64,000 nt of DNA, from NCBI RefSeq assembly GCF_030696805.1, contig NZ_JAUYRO010000019.1, positions 1 through 64,000 on the forward strand, in the 5' to 3' direction. Shown one piece after another: positions 8,842 through 17,118 of this stretch; position 1 is the stretch's first letter; the number at the start of each line of letters is the position of its first letter. The DNA is from Methyloversatilis sp. (lineage in GTDB: Bacteria; Pseudomonadota; Gammaproteobacteria; Burkholderiales; Rhodocyclaceae). The position numbers and the translations under genes are program-made. The notes under the pieces are model-generated. The model worked only from the letters and a program-made list of their open reading frames with translations, made no database searches and had not been told where the DNA came from.

Positions 8842-8871
8842 AACGCCTCCGGCCGCAAGGCCGGAGGCGTT
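8842..8871. terminator. Bidirectional rho-independent terminator downstream of fae
   Basis: A 13-bp perfect stem (AACGCCTCCGGCC with its complement GGCCGGAGGCGTT) around a GCAA loop is flanked by an A run on the left and a T run on the right. It can therefore stop transcription on either strand. It lies 22 bases after the fae stop codon and ends the minus-strand C1 operon. Confidence 0.92.
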
Positions 8872-8893
8872 TTTCGCAACGAAGCCGTGAAGC

Positions 8894-9403
8894 TTAGTTT
8901 GCGGCGAACGGGTGCGTGGCCGAACCCTTCTTGGCAACCACTTCAGCAGCGGTCGGGGTACCGGCAACAGCGCGAGCGATCGATTCCTTGACCGCGCGGT
9001 AGTTGTAATCCTGAATCTTTGCGTCGTCTTCGGCCATCCAGTGGATGAACACGCCAACGCAGATGAACAGGTTGTCGGCTTCGTCAGCCGGGATCGTGCC
9101 GTCAGCAACGCTGTCGGCGACGGCCATTGCAACGCCGCGCTGTGCCGGGCCAAACATCTGGACAGCCTGCTTGGCGCCCTTGATGGTGACCTTGTTGAAC
9201 ATGACCGTTGCCGGCTTGCACAGCAGGTTCGGTGCAACGACGGCCAGCAGGGACGTGAAACCGTCCTTGTTGTTGACCAGGGCGTTGGCGAAAGCGGATT
9301 CAGCAGCGCTGCCACGCGGGCCCATGATCAGGTCGATGTGAGCGACTTCATTGCCGTCACCAACCAGGGATTCACCAACACACAGACCATTAATCTTCGC
9401 CAT
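8894..9403 (-). CDS. fae: Formaldehyde-activating enzyme
   Basis: This 169-aa cytoplasmic enzyme catalyses condensation of formaldehyde with tetrahydromethanopterin to methylene-H4MPT. The start [20 protein letters not shown], the conserved [10 protein letters not shown] with its catalytic-region His, and the segment [17 protein letters not shown] are typical. The length matches the family. ATG 9403 has an excellent GAGGAG. It is the last gene of the minus-strand operon and is 152 bases from the CitG-like gene. That gap may carry an extra promoter, which would fit the high expression known for Fae in methylotrophs. Confidence 0.97.
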   Translation of the reverse strand: MAKINGLCVGESLVGDGNEVAHIDLIMGPRGSAAESAFANALVNNKDGFTSLLAVVAPNLLCKPATVMFNKVTIKGAKQAVQMFGPAQRGVAMAVADSVADGTIPADEADNLFICVGVFIHWMAEDDAKIQDYNYRAVKESIARAVAGTPTAAEVVAKKGSATHPFAAN

Positions 9404-9434
9404 ATCGAATCTCCTCATTACTAGGCAAGTTATA

Positions 9435-9446
9435 GGGGTTTACCCC
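9435..9446. promoter_or_regulatory. fae: GGGG-TTTA-CCCC inverted repeat upstream of fae
   Basis: This short perfect inverted repeat lies about 30 bases before the fae start codon, in the gap following the CitG-like gene. On the coding strand it is followed by TATAAC, a possible -10 box. It could be an operator or a 5'-leader hairpin that protects the fae mRNA. No consensus -35 is visible. Confidence 0.35.
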
Positions 9447-9555
9447 CTGTGGTAGCCCGCGTTCCGGGGTACGAAACACAGGATAAAAACTTCGTTGTGG
9501 TGCACTTCCGGTGCCTTTGTGATGCTTTCCAGCCTTTAGTTGCGCCCTGGCTTCG

Positions 9556-10440
9556 TCATGCGCCCGCCAGTTCCAGCGCGCTGGCCAGGAAGGCCGTCAC
9601 AACCGTCAGGTCTGCGCTCGTTCCGGGATTGATGCCTGCGGTTTTCAGACGTTCATCCCATTCCATCAGCGTGTTTTGCATCATAACCGGATCATCCGCC
9701 CGTTCAAACCCGTCCAGCAGGCGTATCGCCGTGTTGCGTATCGATAGCGCCGTTTCCGGACCATGTTTGCGCATGATGTGGGTGTCGGGAATCAATGCGA
9801 GACAGAACATGAACACTGTGGCCGCTGCCCATGCTTCACTGCACCATCGTTCACGCGCCGCCAGATGGACCGGCAGCAGGTGGCGGCGCACCAGTTCGTA
9901 TCGGTTTGCGTACAGCGAAGCGATGCTGTCGCGGTGTGCAGCAAGCTGCATCGCCTGCATCAGCGTGATCCGCGCATCGCCCGCCACATCGTGATCGTTT
10001 CGCCGGCCCAGTCCGGCCGGTCGTGCCAGACGGATTGCCTCATAAGCGTGTGACGCGTCGGTGACAGTGAGGCCGGACAGCGTGCGTTGCAGCGACGCCC
10101 ACAAACCCTCGTCCGGCTCGCGGTGCAACGCAGCATGGGCGATCGGCGCGCAGCCCAGCACGATGCCCAGATTGGTGTTGCAGCCGACCGCCTGCCAGGT
10201 CGCGCGCATCGCATCCTCGATGCGTTCGCCGACCGTCGCGTCCGCGCGACAGATCGGCCCGGCGGCTGCTTCGGCGCTGGCGATGAAATCGGCCACCTGC
10301 ATGCGGTGACCGGAACCATGGTGGCCGACATTGCCCGGTTTCAGCGCCTCGACGTCCAGCCGGCAGGCGTGCACGAAGGCACTTTCCAGTTCCGTCTGAA
10401 GCGCAATCCGGACGGTGTCAGGCGGCGGCGTCATCAGCAT
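9556..10440 (-). CDS. CitG-like (triphosphoribosyl-dephospho-CoA synthase family) protein of the H4MPT cluster
   Basis: This 294-aa protein has the CitG/MdcB signature: EALKPGNVG near residue 31, then HMQVADFIASA-like and NTNLGIVLGCAPIAHA. Classical CitG joins ATP ribose to dephospho-CoA through an alpha-glycosidic bond. No citrate or malonate lyase genes are nearby. Homologs recur in bacterial H4MPT clusters, so a role in making the pterin cofactor is more likely. The start is ATG 10440 (7-base overlap with the RimK-like gene) or ATG 10434 (TGATG junction). Translational coupling ties it to the C1 operon. The exact reaction is unknown. Confidence 0.82.
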   Translation of the reverse strand: MLMTPPPDTVRIALQTELESAFVHACRLDVEALKPGNVGHHGSGHRMQVADFIASAEAAAGPICRADATVGERIEDAMRATWQAVGCNTNLGIVLGCAPIAHAALHREPDEGLWASLQRTLSGLTVTDASHAYEAIRLARPAGLGRRNDHDVAGDARITLMQAMQLAAHRDSIASLYANRYELVRRHLLPVHLAARERWCSEAWAAATVFMFCLALIPDTHIMRKHGPETALSIRNTAIRLLDGFERADDPVMMQNTLMEWDERLKTAGINPGTSADLTVVTAFLASALELAGA

Positions 10441-11360
10441 GCGATCTCGCCCGCTGCCGGGCAGCGGCGCAGCAGGTCGTCCGCCAGCGCCTGCGCGATG
10501 TTCAGGCTGGTGACGCCCTGCAGCCCCTTCCAGGCCGGGATGCTGTTGACTTCAAGCACGGTGAGCCGGCCGTGGTCGTCGCGCAGGATATCGACGCCGG
10601 CGTAGTCCATGCCGGTGGCACGGGCCGCGTCGACGGCCAGGCGGGTCAGCGCTTCGTCCGGCGGAATGGCTTCGCAGCGTCCGCCCTGCGACACATTGTT
10701 CAGCCAGCTGCGGCCCTTGCGCAGCATGCCGGCAACCGGCTTGCCGTCGATCACCATGACGCGCCAGTCGCTCCACTCGCCAAGTGCGTCGCGCGTGCGA
10801 GCGCTGTAGCGCTGCATGTACCACACGTGGCCGACGCTTTCGGCGTCGGGCAGCGCGTCGCCGGCCGTCAGACGCACGATGCCTTCACCCTGCGAGCCGA
10901 ACAGCGGCTTGACCAGCACGTCGTGACCGGCGGCGAATTCGCGCATCAGCACCGCGCGCGCCTCGCTTTCGCCCTCGGCCACCCAGGTCGGCGGCGTCGG
11001 GATGCCGGCGTGGTGCAGCAGCACGCTGGTCATCGCCTTGTCGACGCTTTTTTCGATGGCGCGGGCGTGGTTGTAGACCGGAATGCCCAGTTCGCCCAGG
11101 TAGTGCAGGAAATCCATGCGCAACACCACCTGCTGCAGCGTGCCGCCGGCCACACCGCGCACGAACACGGCCTGCGGCAACGTCTGTTCGAAGCCGGGCA
11201 TGACGACACCCGACACGCCGCGCTGCAGGTCGATGTGGCATTCGCCCAGACTGACATAGCGCGCCAGCAGGCCGCGCGCCCGGAAAGCCTCGACCAGGCG
11301 CTTGCCGTGCCAGCCCGGCTCGTCGGTGACGATGGCGATGTCGGCCTGCTGCGCACCCAT
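10434..11360 (-). CDS. RimK-family ATP-grasp ligase of the H4MPT cluster
   Basis: This 308-aa ATP-grasp enzyme is related to RimK and to the archaeal ligase MptN. Visible motifs are the KAMTSVLLHHAGIPTPPTW lid region (about residue 108), the nucleotide-binding VLVKPLFGSQGEGI (about 150), and the Mg-binding end GVDILRDDHGRLTVLEVNSIP (about 268). Such enzymes form peptide-like bonds to amino acids, often glutamate. It begins 5 bases after mch and overlaps the CitG-like gene. A likely job is glutamylation of H4MPT or of the polyglutamate tail of methylofuran; this is inference. Confidence 0.85.
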   Translation of the reverse strand: MGAQQADIAIVTDEPGWHGKRLVEAFRARGLLARYVSLGECHIDLQRGVSGVVMPGFEQTLPQAVFVRGVAGGTLQQVVLRMDFLHYLGELGIPVYNHARAIEKSVDKAMTSVLLHHAGIPTPPTWVAEGESEARAVLMREFAAGHDVLVKPLFGSQGEGIVRLTAGDALPDAESVGHVWYMQRYSARTRDALGEWSDWRVMVIDGKPVAGMLRKGRSWLNNVSQGGRCEAIPPDEALTRLAVDAARATGMDYAGVDILRDDHGRLTVLEVNSIPAWKGLQGVTSLNIAQALADDLLRRCPAAGEIAC

Positions 11361-11365
11361 GACGC

Positions 11366-12364
11366 TTACTTGCCCTCGCCGAACGAACGGGCGAGCAGTT
11401 CGGCGTTGATCTGGCCGGCGCGGAAGCTCTTGCCGGTGCGCAGGTTGCTGACGATGACACGCGCTGGGGCGAACAACATCGGGTCGATCTTGTAGAAGTC
11501 GTACTTCACTTCCTTGAACACTTCGGCGAACGGACGGCCGTAGTCGCGCGACGATGAAGACGGCAGCCTGTGCGCCAGATCGGCGGCCGAATCGTCGTCG
11601 CTGTCCACATAGAGTTGTGCCACGCCACCGAACAGGATGGCGTCGTTGGTGCGGCCCATCGCGTTGAGGAAATCGGGCGCCGGCGGCGCGACCGGTGCGC
11701 TCGCCGAACCATCGACCACCTGGGACAGCGGGAAGCCCAGCGCATGCACCTTGTGCAGCGCCACTTCGAGTACGCGGCCGACCACCTGCACCGTGCCGGC
11801 CAGGCTGCGCGTCGGCGTCAGGATGAGCGTGACGGCATCGTCGGCGACACCACAGTCGCGGCGGATCTTGGCCAGCACTTCGGTCGGCGGCTGGCGATCG
11901 ACTTCGAGCACCAGTACGGCGTGCTTCGCGTCGTCCTTGTAGCCGAGCTCGGCAAACAAGGGCTCCTTGACCGCCAGTGCGCGACCGGGGCCTGAACCGA
12001 GCGCATGGAAGGCGTCCTTGCCTTCGCCGTGCGAAAGGCTCCAGCCGGCGTACTGGCTGGCCAGGCAGGCGACGACCGGATGCGTGGAATGCACGTTGAT
12101 GGTCAGCGGCCAGTGCGCATCGCGCGTGTTGAAGGTCGCAGTGCCCAGTCCGCCCATGCAGATTTCAGTGATGCGGCGACCGGCTTCGATGCCACCGTGG
12201 CAGTGAATGCCGGCGTCGATGACGCGGCCGCCGCCGGGCAGCGGGTCAACCTTGACGCGCAGCGCGTCGGCGTCGCGCACCAGGCCTTCCACCAGATCCA
12301 TCACGTATCGGCCCACGCTGGGCTGGGCGCCGGTCAGTACCGGTCCGTGTTCTGCAGTGCTCAT
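11366..12364 (-). CDS. mch: Methenyltetrahydromethanopterin cyclohydrolase
   Basis: This 332-aa cytoplasmic enzyme hydrolyses methenyl-H4MPT to 5-formyl-H4MPT. Typical segments are [31 protein letters not shown] (residues about 44-74), [18 protein letters not shown] and the C-terminal [17 protein letters not shown]. Length agrees with the family. The ATG overlaps the stop of the upstream ATP-grasp gene by four bases and has GAGGAG in front. It works between MtdB and the Fhc complex encoded on the other strand. Confidence 0.97.
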   Translation of the reverse strand: MSTAEHGPVLTGAQPSVGRYVMDLVEGLVRDADALRVKVDPLPGGGRVIDAGIHCHGGIEAGRRITEICMGGLGTATFNTRDAHWPLTINVHSTHPVVACLASQYAGWSLSHGEGKDAFHALGSGPGRALAVKEPLFAELGYKDDAKHAVLVLEVDRQPPTEVLAKIRRDCGVADDAVTLILTPTRSLAGTVQVVGRVLEVALHKVHALGFPLSQVVDGSASAPVAPPAPDFLNAMGRTNDAILFGGVAQLYVDSDDDSAADLAHRLPSSSSRDYGRPFAEVFKEVKYDFYKIDPMLFAPARVIVSNLRTGKSFRAGQINAELLARSFGEGK

Positions 12365-13524
12365 GCGCTTCTCCTCGGGAGTACAAGATCTTTGTTATGG
12401 TCTGTTGCGACCGCTCTGGTGAGTGGAGCGATCCGATGCAGCACTTCACTCTCGCGTCGCTGCAACTGCGCGCGAACGCTGTTTTCGTCATGGCCCGCCG
12501 CGTAAGCGGTGCAGACCGGCGTTGCCTTCGCAACGAAGCTGCCGGCGGCCGGCAGATCGGTGCAGTCCTCGGGCCAACGGACGCCGTCGCCGACCATCAG
12601 GTCGTGCGGCGCATAGACCACGCGCAGGCCGCGCAGGGTGCGTGCCGGCGACATGGCCAGGTCGTCGAGTTGCCCGGCACAGGCGGCGACATGGGCCGCG
12701 AACAGGCCGCCTTCAACCCGGTCCTCGTACAGAGCAAGGGTCGCGGTCGGCCGCGGGTTGATCTCCAGCAACACATGCCGGCCACCCTCCAGCACCAGAT
12801 CGGCTCCGTTCAGACCGCGCAGTCCGAACGCCCGCACGATGGCATCGACGTCACGTTCCAGCGCGGCCTGCTGCACATCGTCGAGCGGCAGGTCACTCAC
12901 CGCTTCGCACCAGGCATGCGGCCCGGCAATCGCCCCGGGAAACTGCCGGCTGACACCGACGATGCGGCAGCAATGGCCGTCGGCGAGAAACAGCACCGAA
13001 GCCGGAACACCTGCGACATACGCCTGCGCGTGCCAGCCCACCGATATCGTTTCGCCGCTGCGCGCCGGGCGAACATGCGCGCCGCCGCAGGCACCGGTCT
13101 GTTTCATCAGCCAGCCGTCGGGCGCCCGGCCTTTGCTGCGCATCGTCGCAAAGCGCACGCCCGCTTGCTGCAGGCCGACGGTCAGCGTGTCCGGCGTCTT
13201 GCAGCGTTGTACGGTCACCGCAGTGTTGCCGATGCGCGGGGCCGATGCGGGGAGTACGAAGTCCAGCGCAGACAGCAGGTCCGGTCGTCGTTCGAAGCCC
13301 GAACCGGCAATGATGCCGTCCCAGTGTCCAGCCATCCCGGCGATCAGAGACGGCAGGTCGTCACCGAAGGCGCCATCGTGAAAACCGGCCCGGACGGTCC
13401 GTCGGGCAAGCGCCACCGTGTCGGTGTCAGCAAACGGGTCAATCACGTCGCAGGTCGAGCCCGCAGCGACGCACGATTGCGCCAGCGCGCGCGCGCTGCC
13501 CGACACGATGAGCCAGTGCGGCAC
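12361..13524 (-). CDS. ATP-grasp protein of the H4MPT cluster
   Basis: This 387-aa protein starts with GTG. It has an N-terminal Rossmann-like region ([15 protein letters not shown]), a poorly conserved lid, and the ATP-grasp Mg site [27 protein letters not shown] (about residue 245). It resembles an ATP-grasp gene regularly found in methylotroph H4MPT clusters (I believe the one called orf17). Archaeal MfnD, a tyramine-glutamate ligase of methanofuran synthesis, is also an ATP-grasp enzyme, so a step in methylofuran synthesis is a reasonable guess. It sits 25 bases after mtdB and overlaps mch. Its substrate is unproven. Confidence 0.8.
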   Translation of the reverse strand: MPHWLIVSGSARALAQSCVAAGSTCDVIDPFADTDTVALARRTVRAGFHDGAFGDDLPSLIAGMAGHWDGIIAGSGFERRPDLLSALDFVLPASAPRIGNTAVTVQRCKTPDTLTVGLQQAGVRFATMRSKGRAPDGWLMKQTGACGGAHVRPARSGETISVGWHAQAYVAGVPASVLFLADGHCCRIVGVSRQFPGAIAGPHAWCEAVSDLPLDDVQQAALERDVDAIVRAFGLRGLNGADLVLEGGRHVLLEINPRPTATLALYEDRVEGGLFAAHVAACAGQLDDLAMSPARTLRGLRVVYAPHDLMVGDGVRWPEDCTDLPAAGSFVAKATPVCTAYAAGHDENSVRAQLQRRESEVLHRIAPLTRAVATDHNKDLVLPRRSA

Positions 13525-13549
13525 CGGCGACGCTTCCAGCCCGGCCCGG

Positions 13550-14452
13550 TCAGGCCACCAGCTCGCGGGCGGTGGCGAAGGCGTCGCGGAAGTCGAGATA
13601 GACCGGCTTGTCGGTATTGATCATGCGCTGGAACAGTCCGCGCTGGCACAGGTACTTCACGTTGCCGATGGCCAGTGCCCCGATGCCGACCGCCTTGCCC
13701 GAACCGGATTCCAGCGGCTTGCCGTCGTCCATCACGCCCAGACCTTCGACGCCAGCCGGCGGCACCGCGTTGACGTCGGCGGCCACCAGCAGCGAGGTCG
13801 CGGACATCAGCTGCGCCTTGCTCAGCACCTGGATGCCGGCCTTCGCCGTACACAGGATGATGTTGGCCTGCGGCATCAGGTTTTCCTTCTGTTCGTTCGA
13901 ACCTGCCTCGACCGGCAGCACCGACGAACCGTAGCGGGTATTCACCACTTCGGAGGCGACGCGGGCGCGCATGGCGCTCGAATGGCTGCCGACCAGCACC
14001 TTGGCGCCGGCGCTCGAGGCGAGTACGGCTGCAGCGGTACCCACCGGGCCCGTTCCGCCCAGGACCAGCACGGTCTTGCCTTCGAGTTCGGTGTTGTGCG
14101 CCTTGCGCAGCTGCCGTTCGACACAGGCGACCAGCGCGGCGGCGGTGGTGAAGGCGCCACTCGGGTCGGCAAACACCGACACTTCGAACGGCGGCACCAT
14201 CGCATTGCGGCAGGCGTCCAGCATGTCGGCCGCCAGACCGATGTCACGGCCACCGATGAACAGGCCGGTGCGCTTCACGCCATTGGGGCCGCGCGAAAAG
14301 ATCGCGTCCTGCGTCAGGCCGTAGATCTGGTCGAGGCCGACGCCGGAGTAGGGCATCAGAACCTGGTAGCCCGCATCGCACGCCATGTTCACGTCGAACG
14401 GGCTGATGTTGTTGGTCGGGCTGAACATGTGAAGGATGTAGGGGTTTTCCAT
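13550..14452 (-). CDS. mtdB: NAD(P)-dependent methylene-tetrahydromethanopterin dehydrogenase
   Basis: This 300-aa enzyme oxidises methylene-H4MPT to methenyl-H4MPT. The N-terminus MENPYILHMFSPTNNISPFDVNMA and the C1-carrier pocket YSGVGLDQIYGLTQDAIFSRGP are typical for MtdB rather than for folate-linked MtdA or FolD. The dinucleotide fold is seen as VLVLGGTGPVGTAAAVLA (about residue 128). ATG 14452 was chosen over ATG 14464 because it gives the canonical start. It is the second gene of the minus-strand operon, 92 bases after mptG. Confidence 0.95.
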   Translation of the reverse strand: MENPYILHMFSPTNNISPFDVNMACDAGYQVLMPYSGVGLDQIYGLTQDAIFSRGPNGVKRTGLFIGGRDIGLAADMLDACRNAMVPPFEVSVFADPSGAFTTAAALVACVERQLRKAHNTELEGKTVLVLGGTGPVGTAAAVLASSAGAKVLVGSHSSAMRARVASEVVNTRYGSSVLPVEAGSNEQKENLMPQANIILCTAKAGIQVLSKAQLMSATSLLVAADVNAVPPAGVEGLGVMDDGKPLESGSGKAVGIGALAIGNVKYLCQRGLFQRMINTDKPVYLDFRDAFATARELVA

Positions 14453-14544
14453 GGTCTGTCTCACTCTTTCCGCCCGAAGGCTGCGTACTCTGGTTACGTC
14501 GTTGTCAGGTGCGTGCTTGCGTGGGCCATAAGCGAGCCCGGTAC

Positions 14545-15558
14545 TTATTCACGGCTGGTCGCGGCAGCAGTTGAAGTCTGTCGTGATGTCCATTGCGCGC
14601 CTTCGTTGCGTGCAGCACAAATCATCAGTTCGAGCCCGGGCGCATCCGCGTAGCGTTCGCGGACCGCCTTGACCATGGCCTGCGCATCAGCTTCCGATGC
14701 GGCCAGTGCGAAGCCGGTCGGCCCCCATGAACTCTGGCCGATGCAGGTCGCGCCCAGTTCCTGCAGCGTCAGCGCAACCTCGCCGGCCTGCTTGCTGGTG
14801 TATCGGCCACCCTGTGCCGGCGAGAAATAATCACCCACGCAGTGCTGCAGTTCGTTGATTGCTGCGCCGAACAGGTCGATGTCTTCTTCCGCCAGCGCCG
14901 GCAGTGCGCGCATCAGCACCAGCCGGCTGAGCCGGTCAGCCACGCCGGGCGCGTAGGGCGGCAGCACGCGGAATGCTTCCTTTTCGGCACTGCCGTGCAG
15001 GCCGCTGCAAGCGTGATCGAAAATCAGCACCATGCGCCAAGCGGCGGGAAAGCGCATCTGCGCAATGATAGGCGGCGGCGCATCCACGGCGCCGCGACCG
15101 CCATCGACGATGAAGCCGCCGCCATCGAAACTACCGATACCGATGCCCGAGCGCGCGCCGCGGTCTAGCAGGCTGGCGATTTCGCGTGAATCCAGGTTGA
15201 GACCGTACAGCCGCGCCAGTGCCATGCCGACCGCGAGGGCAAGCTGGGTGCCGGAGCCCAGGCCCGAATGCGACGGAATGGCATCGGTAAGCGTGATGCG
15301 TGCCGGCGGCAGGTCGAAGCGCGTGCTCAGGTCAAGAGCGTAGCGGTGGGCGCGTTCGGCATCGTGGCCAATCACCTGAAGCGTGTCGGAGGGCTCGATC
15401 TCGACCACGGTGCTCAGCCCGTTCAGCGTCAGGCCGACGCTGCCGAAGCGCCGCCCCATGCTGCCATCGAGATCGATGAAGCCCAGGTGCAGACGCGCGG
15501 GGGCCCGGACGGTCAGGGCGGCGGCGGTTGCATTTCTTGGGTTCATCGCGTCAATCAT
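14545..15558 (-). CDS. mptG: Beta-ribofuranosylaminobenzene 5'-phosphate synthase
   Basis: This 337-aa GHMP-fold enzyme makes the first committed intermediate of methanopterin synthesis from 4-hydroxybenzoate or 4-aminobenzoate and PRPP. Conserved parts are APARLHLGFIDLDGSMGRRFGSVG (about residues 19-42), the IPSHSGLGSGTQLALAVG loop (about 100) and GIGSFDGGGFIVDGG. The start is ATG 15558 (MIDAMNPR) or ATG 15546; neither has a strong ribosome site. The frame stays open far upstream, but that extension is antisense to fhcB and unconserved. As first gene of the minus operon it faces fhcB across a 261-base divergent promoter region. Confidence 0.92.
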   Translation of the reverse strand: MIDAMNPRNATAAALTVRAPARLHLGFIDLDGSMGRRFGSVGLTLNGLSTVVEIEPSDTLQVIGHDAERAHRYALDLSTRFDLPPARITLTDAIPSHSGLGSGTQLALAVGMALARLYGLNLDSREIASLLDRGARSGIGIGSFDGGGFIVDGGRGAVDAPPPIIAQMRFPAAWRMVLIFDHACSGLHGSAEKEAFRVLPPYAPGVADRLSRLVLMRALPALAEEDIDLFGAAINELQHCVGDYFSPAQGGRYTSKQAGEVALTLQELGATCIGQSSWGPTGFALAASEADAQAMVKAVRERYADAPGLELMICAARNEGAQWTSRQTSTAAATSRE

Positions 15559-15819
15559 GGTCCGGAGAGCACCGATTATCCCAAATTCGCCCGCAACACA
15601 GGGAAGGCTTGGATGATGTGGTGCAGCAGCGGAGTCTGGTGCTGCCGGGCGACGTCGTTTTCGGATCGTGCTGTATCGCATGTGAAACAGACTGATCTCA
15701 CGCGTTCGTCGTGGCTCCGATGCTGCACTGCGGCACCGGAAGGTCGGTCCGCAACGGCTTTTTGCATGTTGTATCGTGACGAGTGCTGCGTACGACCCAA
15801 CTGATGAAACGGATGATTC
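15559..15819. promoter_or_regulatory. Divergent promoter region between mptG and fhcB
   Basis: These 261 bases must hold the promoters of both C1 operons. The sequence is locally AT-richer near 15760-15780 (TTTTTGCATGTTGTATCG), a possible promoter for fhcB. I cannot assign consensus boxes or an operator with confidence. No small gene is convincing here. Confidence 0.5.
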
Positions 15820-17118
15820 ATGACCCATGAAGCGACTTCGACTGTCGTCACCGAGGTGGCGTGTCCGCTGTGCGGACATGCCTGCGACGACCTGAGCGTC
15901 GATACCGCCGGCGCTGCGCTGGCGGTGGTGGCCCATGGCTGCGATCGGGCGGTAAGCGGTTTTGCTCGCCTGAGCGCGGAATCGAGCGCCGCGACGCCGC
16001 GCATTGCCGGGCGTGCGGCCTCGCTGGACGAAGCCTGTGCCGAAGCGGCCCGTCTGCTCGCCGCGTCGGCCCAGCCGGTGTTCGGCGGCATGGCGCTCGA
16101 TGTGAGCGGCGCGCGCGGTGCGATGGAACTGGTCGATCAGGCCGGTGGTGTCATCGACCACATGAACAATGAATTCGGCTGGCGCGCCAGCCGCGTGGTC
16201 CAGGACGGCGGCGGCATCATCACCACGCTGGCCGAAGTGAAGAATCGCGCCGACCTGATCCTGCTGGTCGGCACCGATGCGGTCAGCGTGCAGCCGCGCT
16301 TCTTCGAGCGCTGCGTGTGGGTAAAGGAAACCATGTTCGACCTGCAGCCGGCCAGTCGGCGCATCGTCTATCTCGGCGGCGCACTTGATACGACGCCGGG
16401 TCGCTCGCCGGATGGGCGTGCGCCCGATGTGTTCGACTTCGACTGCAGTCGCATGCCCGAGGCGCTGTCGGTGCTCAACGCGCTGGTGGCGCAGCAGCCG
16501 GTGGACGGTGACGCACCGCTGGGCATCGCGCTGGCGCGCTGGCAGGAGCTTGCCGACGCGTTGCTGGGCGCGAAGTACAGCGTGGTCGTGTGGGAGGGTT
16601 CGACGTTCGACATGTCGCAGCTCGATCTCAACGTGGGCGCCATCGGGTCGCTGGTGCGTCGGCTCAATGTCATCACCCGCTGCAACAGCCTGCCGCTGGC
16701 CGGCAACGATGGCGACCTGTCGATGGCGGCCGTGCATATCTGGCAGACCGGCTATCCGATGCGCACCAGTTACGCCAGCGGCGCGCCGAAGTTCGACCCG
16801 CTGCACAACGGCATCGAGCGCCTGCTGGCGACCGGTGAAGCGGATGCACTGGTGTGGCTGTCCAGCCTGAATGACCTGCAGGCGCCTCCGGTCACCGGCA
16901 TGCCGACCATCGTGATTGCCCCACCATCGCTGAAGCTGGCGAGCGAACCGCAGGTCTACATTCCGGTCGCCACGCCGGGCATGCATCACACCGGTCATTT
17001 TGTGCGTACCGACAAGGTCGTGACGCTGCCGCTGCAGGCGCTGCGCAAGAGCGCGCTGCCGGCAGCCGGCGAAGTGGCGGTTGCCATCGCAACCCGTATG
17101 AAGGAGGTGCAGTCGTGA
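15820..17118 (+). CDS. fhcB: Formyltransferase/hydrolase complex subunit B
   Basis: This 432-aa homolog of the archaeal tungsten formylmethanofuran dehydrogenase subunit B is part of the bacterial FhcABCD complex that converts formyl-H4MPT to formate. The N-terminus VACPLCGHACDDLSV keeps the Cys cluster motif of FwdB. The tungstopterin-ligating Cys region is not apparent, in line with the view that bacterial FhcB has lost the redox reaction and serves a structural role. ATG 15820 starts the plus-strand C1 operon, and the end overlaps fhcA by four bases. Confidence 0.94.
   Translation: MTHEATSTVVTEVACPLCGHACDDLSVDTAGAALAVVAHGCDRAVSGFARLSAESSAATPRIAGRAASLDEACAEAARLLAASAQPVFGGMALDVSGARGAMELVDQAGGVIDHMNNEFGWRASRVVQDGGGIITTLAEVKNRADLILLVGTDAVSVQPRFFERCVWVKETMFDLQPASRRIVYLGGALDTTPGRSPDGRAPDVFDFDCSRMPEALSVLNALVAQQPVDGDAPLGIALARWQELADALLGAKYSVVVWEGSTFDMSQLDLNVGAIGSLVRRLNVITRCNSLPLAGNDGDLSMAAVHIWQTGYPMRTSYASGAPKFDPLHNGIERLLATGEADALVWLSSLNDLQAPPVTGMPTIVIAPPSLKLASEPQVYIPVATPGMHHTGHFVRTDKVVTLPLQALRKSALPAAGEVAVAIATRMKEVQS

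Noticed and set aside
15559-16998. Long upstream in-frame extension of mptG on the minus strand (would make an 817-aa protein)
   Set aside because: It is wholly antisense to fhcB, Arg/His-rich and unlike any domain; the conserved mptG start is at 15558 or 15546.
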